DNA of 64,000 nucleotides from Budorcas taxicolor (Eukaryota > Chordata > Mammalia > Artiodactyla > Bovidae): positions 62,892,724 through 62,956,723 of the forward strand of contig NC_068935.1 of assembly GCF_023091745.1 (NCBI RefSeq). Reading direction: 5' to 3'. Below are positions 44,795 through 58,745 of the stretch, one piece after another. Position 1 is the first letter of the stretch. Every line of letters starts with the position of its first letter. The notes beneath the pieces were generated by a model. That model was not told the origin of the DNA. It saw nothing but the letters and a program-made list of their open reading frames with translations, and made no database searches. A program made the translations under genes and the position numbers.

Positions 44795-47125
44795 TTCAGT
44801 TCAGTCGCCCAGTTGTGTCCGACTCTTTGCGACCCCATGGACTGCAGCACGCCAGGCTTCCCTGTCCATCACCAACACCAAGAGCTTGCTCAAGCTCATA
44901 TCCATCGAGTTGGTTATGCCATCCAACAATCTCATCCCCTGTTGTCCCCTTCTCCTCCCACTTTCAATCTTTCTGAGCACCAGGGTCTTTTCTAATGAGT
45001 CAGTTCTTTGTATCAGGTGGCCAAAGTACTAGAGCTTCATCTTCAGCATCAGTCCTTCCAATGAATATTCAGGACTGATTTCCTTTAGGATGGGCTGCTT
45101 GGATCTCCTTGCAGTCCAAGGGACTCTCAAGAGCCTTCTCCAACACCACAGTTCAAAAGCATCAATTGTTCAGTGCTCAGCCTTCTTTATGGTCCAACTC
45201 TCACATCCATACATGATTACTGCAAAAACCATAGCTTTGACTAGATGGACCTTTGTTGGCAAAGTAGCGTCTCTGCTTTATAGTATGTTGTCTAGGTTTG
45301 TTATAGCTTTTCTTCCAAGGTACAATCATCTTTGAATTTCATGGCTGCAGTCACAATCTGTAGTGATTTTGGAGCCTTCCAAAATAAATTCTGTCACTGT
45401 TTCCATTGTTTCCCCATCTGTTTGCCATAAAGTCTTGGGACTAGATGCCATGATGGTTGCTTTTTGAATGTTGAGTTTTAACCAGTTTTTTCACTTTCAA
45501 CAAGAGGTTTTTCAGTTCCTCTTCGCCTTCTGCCATAAGGGTGGTGTCATTTGCATATCTGAAGTTACTGATATTTCTCCCAGCAATCTTGATTCCAGCT
45601 TCTGTTTCATCCAGCCTGGCATTTCGCTTGATGTCCTCTCCATAGAAATTAAATAATCAGGGTGAAAATATACAGCCTTGATGCTGGATATTGACAATAT
45701 AATCCTTTTCCAATTTGGAACCAGTCCATTTTTCCATGTCTGGTTTTAACTGTTGCTTCTTGAACTGCATACAGATTTCTCATGAGGCAGGTAATGTGGT
45801 CTGGTATCCCCATCTCTTTGAAAAATTTTCACAATTTGTTGTGATCCACACAGTCAAAGGCTTTAGTGTAGGCAACAAAGCAGAAGTAGATGTTTTTCTG
45901 GAATTCTCTTGCTTTTTCAATGATCCAGTGGACATTAGCAATTTGATCTCTGGTTCCTCTGCCTTTTCTAAATCCAGCTTGAACATCTGGAAGTTTTCAG
46001 TTCATGTGCTGCTGAAGCCTAGCTTGGAGAATTTTGAGCATTACTTTGCTAGTGTGTGAGATGAACGACATTGTGCAGTAGGTTGAACATTCTTTGGCAT
46101 TGCCTTTCTTTGGCATTGGAATGAAAACTGACCTTTTGCAGTGCTGCAGCCCTGCTGAGTTTTCCACATTTGCTGGCATATTGAATGCAGCATCATTTAC
46201 AGCACTTTCACAGCATCATCTTTTAGGATTTGAAACAGCTCAGCTGGAATTCCATCACCTCCACTAGCTTTGTTCATAGTGATGCTTCCTAAGGCCCACT
46301 TCACTTTACACTCCAGGATGTCTGGCTCTAGGTGAGTGATCGCATCATCATGCTTATCTGGATCATTAAGACCTTTTTTGTATAGTTCTTCTGTGTATTC
46401 ATACCACCTCTTCTTAATGTCTTCTGCTTCTGTTAGGTCCATACCGCCTCTGTCCTTTATTGCACCCACCTTTGCATGAAATGTTCCCTTGGTATCTCTG
46501 ATTTTCTTGAAGAGATCTCTAGTCTTTCCCATCCTATTGCTTTCCTCTGTTTCCTTGCAGTGATACTGAGGAAGGCTTTCTTACCTCTCCTTGCTATTTT
46601 TTCAAACTCTGCATTCAGATGGGTTTATCTTTCCTTTTCCCCTTTGCCTTTCACTTCTGTTCTTTTCACAACTATTTGTAAGGCCTCCTCAGACACACAT
46701 TTTGCCTTTGTGCATTTCTTTTTCTTGGGGATGGTCTCAATCACCGCCTACTGTACAATATCCTGAACCTCTGTCCATAGTTCTTCAGGCACTCTATCAG
46801 ATCTAACCCCTTGAATCTATTTGTCACTTGTACTGTATAATCGTAAAGGATTTGATTTAGGTCATACCTGAATGGTCTAGTGGTTTTCCCTACTTTCTTC
46901 AATTTAAGTCTGAATTTGGCAATAAGGAGTTCAGATCTGAGCCACAGTCAGCACCCGGTCTTGTTTCTGCTGACTGTATAGAGCTTCTCTATCTTTGGCT
47001 ACAAAGGATATAATAAATCCGATTTCGTTATTGACATCTGTTGATATCCATGGGTATAGTCATCTCTGGTGTTGTTGCAAGAGGGTTTTTGCTATGACCA
47101 GTGTTCTCTTGGCAAAACTCTGTTA
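44795..47125 (-). mobile_element. BovB LINE (RTE), left arm of a head-to-head pair
   Basis: The antisense copy begins with the BovB 3' end (CAGTTCAGTCGCCCAGTTGT...). It runs back through reverse-transcriptase sequence; the translated plus-sense text includes KASGGDGIPAELFQILKDDAVKVL and VKWALGSITMNKASGGDG. Several stops and frameshifts make it inactive. It is 5'-truncated. Confidence 0.93.
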
Positions 47126-47309
47126 GCCTTTGCCCTGCTTCATTTTGTACATATCCAAAAGCTTAGGGAGAGAGAAATCAGCTCTTTTCTGTGAGGCACT
47201 GACACAGCCATTGGAGCAGGACTCTGAAAGACCACAGTGCCTCTAGGGAAGAAATAGTTGGGCACCCTGGTCCAGATGGTCAATACTGAAATCAGACTGA
47301 GTATATATT

Positions 47310-49558
47310 TTTTGCAAGAGAACACACTGGTCATAGCAAACACCGTCTTCCAACAACACAAGAGACAATTCTACACATGGATATCATCAGATGGTCAAAA
47401 TGGAAATCATATTGATTGTATTCTTTGCAGCCAAAGATAGAGAAGCTCTATACAGTTAGCAGAAAAAGACCGGAGCTGACTGTGGCTCAGATCACGAACT
47501 CCTTTTTGCAAAATTCAGACTTAAAGAAAGTATGGAAAACCACTAGACCATTCAGGTATGACCAAAATAAAATCCTACAATTATACAGTGGAAGTGACAA
47601 ACAGATTCAAAGGATTAGATCTGATAGAGTGCCTGAAGAACTATGGACGGAGGTTTGGGACATTGTCCAGGAGGTGGTGATCAAGACCATCCCCAAGAAA
47701 AAGAAATGCACAAAAGCAAAATGGTTGTCTGAGGAGGCCTTACAAATAGCTGAGAAAAAAAGAGAAACAAAAGGCAAAGGAGAAAAGGAAAGATAAACCC
47801 ATCTGAATGCAGAGTTCCAAAGAACAGCAAGGAGAGATAAGAAAGCCTTCCTCAGTGATCAATGCAAAGAAACAGAGGAAAACAATAGAACAGGAAAGAC
47901 TAGAGATCTCTTCAAGAAAATCAGAGATACCAAGGGAACATTTCACGCAAATATGGGCACAATAAAGGACAGAGGCGGTATTGGCCTGACAGAAGCAGAA
48001 GAGGTTAAGAAGTGGTGGCAGGAATACATAGAATAACTATACAAAACAGGTCTTAATGACTCAGATAAGCACGGATGATGCAATCACTCACCTAGAGCCA
48101 GACATCCTGGAGTGCAAAGTGAAGTGGGCCTTAGGAAGCATCACTATGAACAAAGCTAGTGGAGGTGATGGAATTCCAGCTGAGCTATTTCAAGTCCTAA
48201 AAGATGATGCTGTGAAAGTGTTGCATTCAATATGTCAGCAAATGTGGAAAACTTAGCAGTGGCCATAGCACTGCAAAAGGTCAGTTTTCATTCCAATGCC
48301 AAAGAAAGGCAATGCCAAAGAATGTTCAACCTACTGCACAATTTCATTCATCTCACACACTAGCAAAGTAATGCTCAAAATTCTCCAAGCTAGGCTTCAA
48401 CAGCACGTGAACTGAAAACTTCCAGATGTTCAAGCTGGATTTAGAAAAGGCAGAGGAACCAGACATCAAATTGTGAACATCCGTTGGATCATCGAAAAAG
48501 CAAGAGAATTCCAGAAAAACATCTACTTCAGCCTTATTGCCTATGCTAAAGCCTTTGTGTGGATCACAACAAATTGTAGAAAATTGTTAAAGAGATGGGA
48601 ATACCAGATCACTTTACCTGCCTTAGAAGCAGACATGGAAAAACAGACTGCTTCCAAATTGGGAAAGGAGTACATCAAGGCTGTATATTGTCACCCTGCT
48701 TATTTAACATCTATGCAGAGTACTTCATGTGAAATGCCCGGCTGGTGAAGCACAAAGTGGAATCATGATTGCCGGGAGAAATATCAATAATTTCATATAT
48801 GCAGATGATACCACCCTTATGTCAGAAAGCCAAGAGGAACTAAAGAGCCTCTTCATGAATGTGAAAGAAGAGAGTGAAAAAGCTGGCTTAAAACTCATCA
48901 TTCAGAAAGCAAAATTAATGGCATTCAGTTCCATCACTTCATGGCAAATAGATGGAATACATTGGAAATAGTGACAGACTTTATATTTTCGTGGGCTCTA
49001 AATCACTGCAGATGGTGACTGCAGCCATGAAATTAAGAGACATTTGCTCCTTGGAAAGGAAGCTATGACAAACCTAGACAGCATATTAAAAAGCAGAGAC
49101 ATCACTTTGGGACAAAAGTCCATATTGTCAAAGCTATGGTTTTTCCAGTAGTCATGTATGGATGTGAGAGTGGACCATAAAGAAGGCTGAGCACCGAACA
49201 ACTGATGCTTTTGAACTGTGCTGGAGAAGACTCTTGAGCGTTCCTTGGACTCCAAGGAGACCCAACCAGTCAATCCTAAACGAAATCACTCCTGAATATT
49301 AACTGGAAGGAGTGATGCTGAAACCGAAGCTCCAATCGTTTTTCCTGATGCGAAGAGCCAACTCATTAGAAAAGACCCTGATGTTGGAAAAACTGAGGGC
49401 AGAAGTGGGTGACAGAGAATGAGATGGTTGGATAGCATCACTGACTCAGTGAACATGAGTTTGAGCAAACTCTCAAAGACAGTGGAGGACAGAGGAGCCT
49501 GGCATGCTGCATCCCATGGGTTTGCAAAGATTCAGACATGCGTAAGTGAACAGTATCA
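47310..49558 (+). mobile_element. BovB LINE (RTE), right arm of a head-to-head pair
   Basis: Sense copy starting at AAGAGAACACACTGGTCATA. It includes reverse-transcriptase text (LGSITMNKASGGDGIPAELF, then YADDTTLMSESQEELKSLFM) broken by stops and frameshifts, and ends near 49558. Its 5' part shows a short local duplication of the AGATGGTCAA...TTTTTTGC piece at about 47273-47311. It mirrors 47125-44795. Confidence 0.93.
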
Positions 49559-49559
49559 A

Positions 49560-50900
49560 CAGCTGATCCAGCTCTGCCTGATGTATACTGTACAACCCTA
49601 AATGTTCTAGTTCTCGGAGCCAAAAACCTGAGTTGAGCTGTCCCCACGGATAGTCATATCTCACCCCATTTCCAGAGGTAAGGCCTCTGGATGGAATGAG
49701 AGATCGTGTTCCTTGAGAAAGACCCCATGCCACAGCTGGAAGTGCACACAGCAAATCTTCCCATGCCTTCCTAGAGGACCCATGCACTAAAGTGACAGGT
49801 TGTCCTGGAGAAGAGATGCGTCACATCTGTTAAGCGACATGGGGACGCCTTCAAGACTTCCTTACTTTCCTGCGGTCCTCACCTCTAGAAGGCTGGGCAC
49901 CTCTGGCGGACGTTTAGATCCCTGGTGGTAGGAGCATTAGCTTTGCACACTTCTCTGGATACTATCCTTGGGTTGGTGGGGTAAGGATCCGTGCTTTATC
50001 TGCAAACATTTCAAGGGCACACTCAGGAGGTGCTGGAATTCAGTGGGCAGGGAACAGAAAGAACTGCATCAGGGGTGTGTGTGTTTTGGGGCAGGGGCGC
50101 GGCGGTGAGTACCAGATTCTGGGCCTTGGGAGTGTGGAAGCTCCCAGGAGTACCGATCAAGGCAGCTCTCAGAGGCCAGGACTGGGGTGCAGTCCAGGAC
50201 TGACAGTGTTCCTTTGCCACCTGAGGGGGATCACCAGCTTCCTTTCCCCTTCTCCAAGGCACCCTGCGGAGAACAACGTCTCATTTCTTGCAAGGGACAG
50301 GGTAGGCCTAACGGTGCTCAGGTGGGGTTTCCTGAGCTCTGGATCTCGGTGGCGGCTTTTCCTTGGCCTTTCTCGCTGGAAGGCACAGACCACCTGGGGT
50401 CGGCGCTGGACCCCTCCCTCGCCCCCGCCCTGGGTTTTCAGAGAAGGGGGACTTGGGTACTGCTCGCGGACAAGTGGGTTCAACACTCTTCACTTGGGGG
50501 GGCGCGGGGGCAGGGGCGGGCTTCCCCCTCGGCCTCCTGGTCGACAAAGGAATGCAGGCTGAGCCTCCAGCCGGGCGCATCTCTTCCCAGCTCCGGGGCG
50601 CCGGGGAAGGCAGAGGCTTGTCCCAGGCTCTGCGATGCCCGGCAACATGCGCGCGGCCGCCGTGAACCCCCACTTGAGGGTACTTTCAACTCTAGGAACA
50701 TAATGTCTTTCACAGTTACGGCAAAGCCTCGGGCAAGAGCTCTACGCCCAAGATGGCCAGCCGGAAGCTGGGTTCTCGTGCCGATGTGGCGAAACCCCAT
50801 TCGCCAGCTGGGCGCCCGCAGTTGGGAACCTAACCGCCTTCTCGGTCTGCGCATGTGCTCAGCTTCCACCGCACGCAGGCGCAGAGCATCGCTACATCTA
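49560..50900. other. Region upstream of RPL10
   Basis: No gene was recognised. It becomes GC-rich from about 50080. The block at about 50113-50188 is similar to about 38338-38410. Confidence 0.5.
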
Positions 50901-50959
50901 TGGTCCGGAAGTCTGATAGAGCGTCTACGCGCCCTCGCCTGGACTCTATGGTTCCTACG

Positions 50960-51024
50960 CGTGAAGATAGGCTGCCTATATAAGACCTGCGCAGGCGTGG
51001 GAGCGCCTCTTTCCCGTTGGCACG
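50960..51024 (+). promoter_or_regulatory. RPL10: RPL10 core promoter and first exon
   Basis: A TATA-like TATATAA lies at 50977-50983. About 25-30 bp downstream comes CCTCTTTCCCG, a 5' terminal-oligopyrimidine start typical of ribosomal-protein genes (start near 51007). Non-coding exon 1 ends at 51024 before GTAAGT; exon 2 begins at 51124 after TTGTAG. Confidence 0.8.
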
Positions 51025-51146
51025 GTAAGTAGTCGCGGCCTCCGGTTATGGCTGTCCTTGCCATTTCTGTTTCCTAGTTTAATGCCTGTGTTCGACTTCT
51101 TTTCCGACTTTGTTTCATTGTAGCCACTGAAGATCCTGGTGTCGCC

Positions 51147-53413
<2,267 letters not shown>

Positions 53414-53448
53414 GCATCAGCGCTGTCCCCTCCTTAATCATGCTCACC

Positions 53449-53454
53449 AATAAA
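53449..53454 (+). promoter_or_regulatory. RPL10: RPL10 polyadenylation signal
   Basis: AATAAA lies 36 bp after the stop codon and is followed by a T-rich stretch. The very short 3' UTR is typical for ribosomal-protein genes. Confidence 0.92.
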
Positions 53455-53914
53455 TGCTATTTCCTGTCCATCTGTTTTTGCATCTGGATTCATGGTGGGT
53501 GGGGAACTGGATGCCCCAAGGGTTGCTGTCATTTCAGAAGAAGACTGACAAGCTGGCCAGTTGACAGTAGGGCCAGTGAGGTACATGCCTTGACCCCAGG
53601 CAGTAGGTTCTGAAGTCCTCCCACCTATATGTGGAGCACTGAGAAGCTCACACCCTGGATGATGGAAAAGGGCTTGTGGTCTAATGTTGGCCTTAGGCTG
53701 CTGTGGAACCTCACCAGACACAGCCCTGGAGGTGGGGTCGTACAGTTAGCCCTAGAGTTAACATCTGTCCTGGGCCTAACCACCTTTTCCTGGGTTAAGA
53801 GTTGTTGAGAAACCTTGTTACCCTCCCCCATTCTAAGCCTAGCCCACCACCCCTTATAGGACTTCATTCCCAGGACCACCACACCTGACATCAAGTTGCT
53901 ATGGTGGAAATGTT

Positions 53915-54108
53915 TAGTCTCTAAGTTGAGTCTGACTTGTGACCTTGGAGGCTGTACCCTGCCAGGCTCCTGTGTCCATGGGATCTCCCAGGCAAGAATA
54001 CTGGAGGGGGTTGCCACGCCCTCCTCCAGGGGATTTTCCCAACCCGGGGATCAAACCCAGGTCTCCCTCATTGCAGGCGGATTCTTGACCAGCTGAGCCA
54101 CCCTTGTA
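53915..54108 (-). mobile_element. Bov-tA-type SINE
   Basis: Antisense copy: CCTTGGAGGCTGTACCCTGC, then TTGCCACGCCCTCCTCCAGG and the tRNA-like end GACCAGCTGAGCCACCC. It is somewhat diverged. Confidence 0.82.
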
Positions 54109-54280
54109 CCTCAGGTAGATGTTTCTAGGTCACAGTTAATTCACAGTACAATAGCTCTGTTGTGCAGATTTTTAATGAGGTCTGTTTTCTGGAAAAGGGA
54201 GGTGGCGAAGAGCTCTGTGCTGACAACACACTAAATGGGGTCATTTAGTTAACTTTTGCTGTGTGTCCTTTTACCCCCAT

Positions 54281-54488
54281 GAAGTGAAGTGAAGTTGCTC
54301 AGTCGTGTTCGACTCTTTGCGACCCCATAGACTGTAGCCTACCAGGCTCCTCCATCCATGGGATTTTCCAGGCAAGAACACTGGAGTGGGTTGTCATTTC
54401 CTTCTCCAGGAGATCTTCCCAACCCAGGGATTGAACCCAGGTCTCCCACATTGTAGGCAGCTTTACTATCTGAGCCACCAGGGAAGTC
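54281..54488 (-). mobile_element. Bov-tA SINE with target-site duplication
   Basis: Antisense copy: GAAGTGAAGTGAAGTTGCTC to CTATCTGAGCCACCAGGGAA. An 11-bp direct repeat TTTACCCCCAT flanks it (54270-54280 and 54489-54499). Confidence 0.92.
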
Positions 54489-54499
54489 TTTACCCCCAT

Positions 54500-55206
54500 A
54501 GGACCACACATTTACAAAGTATCTATAATGGTTACACTGGTTTCTATAGATACTTTGTGTGCATCTATAGCCTTGGTGATCAGCCTCTTCTAGGCAGTGC
54601 TTGACCACACCCTGAGTGGTAGGGGCCAAATTGCATTGTGGTCTGAACATGGACTTGACCAGAGGTGTTACGGCATCTGGTTAAGTTACAATGAGTTTGA
54701 CCACTTGCTGTTTTCTTATGTGTGTATGTCTGTGTATAAACTGCTGATCTCTACCATTGTATCTCCTGGGGTCTTAATACTGTTTCCTAGAAGTCTTGTG
54801 TATGTTAAAGATGAACCTTTTGGCATGTCTGCTACACACATGTAATGTCTGTGTCATTTGGCTTTCTGTTCTTGGAGTGGATGGTTTTGTCAGGATAAAA
54901 TCCTTTGATCTGTTGCAATTCCCTTCTCAGAGCCCTGCCCTTGAGCCAAGATCACCTCTACTGAGCCCCCTCACCCCCTAACCCAGTCTTTTGTCCTCAT
55001 TCTTGACACTACCCGGGGGACAAGTGGCATGGGTCCAGCCCCAGGGCCCCACCTGCCTTTTCTACCTTTTGATGCCAGGCAGGCAAAGGCCTGACCAGAG
55101 GACACACCCAAAGCAAAGGCACACAGAGGGGCAGGCTGGGAGCAGGGCAGGGCTTTGAGTCCAGAAGACAGGACAGTCCTCACTTTGGGGCAGCAGGTAC
55201 ATGGCT
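54500..55206. other. Region between RPL10 and DNASE1L1 stop
   Basis: This should include the DNASE1L1 3' UTR on the minus strand. I did not find a clear minus-strand AATAAA here. Nothing else was recognised. Confidence 0.4.
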
Positions 55207-57962
55207 TCAGGCCACCAGGCCCAGCTGGGGGGCCAGGAGGGGCAGCAGCAGTGACAGCCACAGAGTGTCCAGGCAGGGGGGCTGGACCCCGTGCACTGCC
55301 CGGCTCAGCGCCAGGTCCACCTCCACAGGGTAGTGGTCACTGATGTTGAGAGCCTAGGGGCAGGCAGCGGGGAGACAAAGCATCAGTCTCAGGCCCAAGG
55401 GGCTTCCGGGGAGCCCACTGCAGCCTCACCACTGCTTTACCTCCTGCTCAGTGAGCCCAAAGCTCTGGCGGAAGTCGAAGGCGGCCGCGCCACGCAGCAG
55501 GCTCTGGAGGTGCTCCCCATGGAGCACGATGCGATCGTAGGTGCAGTGGGTGCTGGCCCGCACCGTAGTGTCCACGCCGTCGGCGATGGCCCAGTGGAAG
55601 CCAGCCTGAGTCCGAAGAACTAGGTCGTCCAGGCGCTTTTTGGTCAGTGATGCACAGTCAGCATTGAAGTCCCCGAGCAGGATCACATCCTGGAGATGCA
55701 GGCAGCTGTCAGGCCCAGCCGCCTGGCTGCCCTGGCCCTCTTCCCTCCCACAGAATCGGCCCAGCCCTACCTTGGTCTGCCAGCGCTCGGAAGCATCTAG
55801 AAACACGTCATATAGGGCATTCAGCTCCGTCTCCACGGCCTTCGGAGTGGTGTGCAGCGGGACCAGCACAAGGCTGGGAAGAACTGCAAGACCCCAGGGA
55901 CACAGGGCTCCCAGCCACTCCTGGCCCTCCCCGGCCCAGTCCCTGCTGGGTGACCAAGCCCACCCCCTGCCCTGGCAGAACCCTCCAGACTCCACTTCCT
56001 GCTCCCCCACAGTGGGACCACCCTTCTACCCCCTCCTCTTACCCTTGCTGCGTAAAGAGAACCAGCACACAAAGGGCTCCCGGGTAAAGAGATCATCCTG
56101 ATTGTCGTATATGTAGGAGTCCCGGACCTCTGCCTCATGTGACCTGGTGGACCAGGGACAAGAAGCGGTGGCCCCATGTCACTGCTCTTGGTCTGCAAGT
56201 GCCCACATCAGAGCTGGCACTCAGGGAGGGGGGCCCGCCACCAGCAGCTCTATTTCATGGAAGCACAGCCTTCCAGCCCTTCTTTCTAGAACTTCTTTTA
56301 GATTGAGCTAGAATTCACTTACCATAAAGGTACCTTGTTTAACATGCACAGTTCAGTGGCAATGCACAAAGTTGTGCAACCATCACCACAATCAATTTCA
56401 GAATATTCTTAGCAGGCCAAAGAAACATCACTCATGAGCATTTTCCATTCCCCTCCCTTTCAGCCCCTGATCTGTTTTCCATCTCTGCTGAACACGTCAT
56501 GCGAATGGAATCAAATAATACGTAGTATTCTGTGACTGGTTCTTTCCCTTAACACATGTGTCCCAGCTGCATCCGGGCTGCAGCCTGGCTGAGACTTCCT
56601 CCCTTCTTAGGCCAAATGATACTCCACTGTGTGGAGAGACCACCTTTCATTTACCCGTTCATCGGCTGATGGACACTCAGATCAATTTCCACTCTGAGAT
56701 TAGGAGCGGGGCTGGTATATGGGCAGGGCTCTGTTCCCCCATCATTTTGGAGTGAGTTCTAGATATTATATAATTTCATCTATATAGAGGAGCAAGTCTC
56801 CATCTCTGACTGCCACCCTTGCCCTCTCAATTCTGACCCCCTCAGGCTGTCCTCCCAGGGACTGAGGGCTGTTTCCAGAAACTGCATCTGCCCAGGACTC
56901 AAGACAGGTCCCCAGGGAGTCTCTTCCCAGGAGCTGCAACCAGTCACTCCCACAGAGGGGGCCACTCTAGCCCTGAGCCCCAGTGGCTTCTGCAGGGGGG
57001 AGGCATGGGGTGCCCACATCTATGCTTGGGGAAGGAAGGTGTCCTTCTAGAGGGAAATATGGGCACCAAAGCTGTCTGGGGTAGAGCACAGGAAGACCCC
57101 GGGATAAAACCTCTGATGAGAAGTACAGTGTGAAGGTGAGGGCCACCCTTCGGGCTACTACATGGCACCAAGCATCCAGGCCGCCTCGGTCTCCGTCTGT
57201 GCTCACCGGTAGAGATACACGTACTTCTCCTTGTATGTGCTACGCCCCAGCAGGAGGCTGCTGTGGGACGCGTAGGGCCCGGAGTCATCAAATCTGCCAG
57301 AAAAGGGGACCTGGGGTCAGCGACCCTGAGGCTCTCGCAGGGAGGGCCCTCTGTTAAGACCCACAGAGCCTTCCTCACCGATTGAGTTCTCGAAGCAAGA
57401 GGGGGATGGCACTGTCAGATGAGTCCACCACCTCCTGCAGCACCGTGATGTCACAGCGAGCCAGGATCTGCAGGAAACCAGGAAGACTAGTCCTGCTCAG
57501 GGCCAGCTGCCCAGGCAGAAGGGTGGTCTCTCTGGGAACCGGGCAGTGGCGTGGCCATGAGTGTCATAACACACTGGCTGCAGCCCCAAGAGAGCTGTGA
57601 GGCTAGAAAAGCCCTGGGAGAAGATGGAATGCCATTGCCATAAACACCGCACCCATTTTACAGAGGAGGAGACTGAGGACGACAGTGAAGGAAGGTGCTG
57701 CTCCACATTGCCACACCATATCTCCTGATGTCCCCCTCTTCTCTGGGACATGCCCCTGGTCAGACAGGGCTAGGGGTTTTGGGTCATGGTCCTCAGGGGC
57801 CCAGCTTCCCTGCAGGGATGAACTGACCTTCACTAAGGTGTCGAGCACAGGTTCTCTGGCCACCTTGACAAGTGTCAGCCGCTGTGCATTGAAGGCACAG
57901 ATGCGAAAGGTCTCAGCCCCACTGGCCAGGAGGAGGAGCAAAAGCAGAGCATGGCTGTGTAT
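55207..57962 (-). CDS. DNASE1L1: Deoxyribonuclease-1-like 1
   Basis: A DNase I family endonuclease, secreted or membrane-bound. Coding exons in gene order: 57962-57828, 57467-57379, 57293-57207, 56143-56043, 55883-55771, 55689-55441 and 55353-55207; all phases agree and the frame is open (306 residues against 302 in human). There is a leucine-rich signal peptide, then AETFRICAFNAQRLTL. The family active-site segments are present: VLQEVVDSS (Glu), LVPLHTTP (His), GDFNADC (Asp) and NISDHYPVEV (His). The C-terminus is hydrophobic (LWLSLLLPLLAPQL), suggesting a membrane or GPI-type tail. Oddity: the codon aligned with the human initiator reads ATA (57960-57962). No in-frame ATG occurs in the first three coding exons, and an in-frame TGA lies upstream in the genomic frame. 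The start is therefore uncertain. Confidence 0.93.
56285..56740 (-). mobile_element. Old L1 3' fragment in a DNASE1L1 intron
   Basis: L1 text antisense to the plus strand: ACAGTTCAGTGGCAATGCAC, GTTGTGCAACCATCACCACA, then ATGATACTCCACTGTGTGGA and TTCATCGGCTGATGGACACT. It lies between coding exons 3 and 4. Confidence 0.75.
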
Positions 57963-58190
57963 GGGCTTCTGGAACGCTCCAGAGGAATCCAGGTTGCCCC
58001 AGGTTCAGGTCCCAGTTGCGCACAGTTCTAGTTCCAGAAGGACATGGTAATATGCGACAGAGAAAGTGATGCTCATCCTGCTGCCCAGAACCAGCTTCCC
58101 TGTGCTGCCACCATCACACATGTCCTCCTTTCTTCCTTGTGGATATCTTCCAACATCAGCATGTATGTTGGAAGCTCTTTCTCAGGCTTG
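57963..58190. other. Upstream flank of the DNASE1L1 first coding exon
   Basis: A candidate minus-strand acceptor, GTTCCAG, lies just upstream of the AAGCCC before the ATA codon. A 5' non-coding exon is therefore expected farther right, probably in the 62.4-63.0 kb island. No further feature was seen. Confidence 0.4.
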
Positions 58191-58194
58191 TTCT

Positions 58195-58745
58195 TTTTCA
58201 TTGGGATCAAATACACTCAGCATCGAGTTTACCATCTGAACCATTTTTAAGTGCACAGTTCAGTGGCATGAAGCACCTTCACCTTGTTGTGCAACCATCC
58301 CCACCATCCATCCCCAGAACTTCATCATCTCCCCAAACTGAAACTCTGTCCCCATTAGACAATAACCCTCCTTCCCTCCCCCAGCCCATGGCCCCCACCA
58401 TCCTTACTTTCTGTCTCTAGGAATCTGGCTCCTCTAGGCAACCCATGCAAGTGGAGTCATACAGTAGCCGTCTGTTTGTGACTGTTTGATTTCACTGACC
58501 ATACTGTCCTCATTTCATCCATGATGTAGCAGGTCTCAGAATGCTCTTTTGAAATTTTAAATAACATTCCACTGGATGGATGGAGCACATTTTATCTATT
58601 CACCAATCCATAGACACTGGGTTGCTTCCACCTTTTGGCTACTGTCAATAATGCTGTTGGGAACACGACTCTACAAATATCTCTTCAAGCTCCTACTTTC
58701 AATCCTCTTCGTTAAGTACCCAGAAGTGAAATTGCTGGATCGTGT
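58195..58745 (-). mobile_element. Old L1 3' part, split by a BovB insertion
   Basis: Antisense L1 text from CACAGTTCAGTGGCATGAAG to GTACCCAGAAGTGAAATTGC and TGGATCGTGT. The L1 text resumes after the BovB (61555-61690). Confidence 0.82.

Noticed and set aside
46197..46532. Reverse-transcriptase-like peptides as candidate genes (also 47416-47796, 58749-59387, 59852-60262)
   Set aside because: They are pieces of decayed BovB LINEs interrupted by stops and frameshifts.
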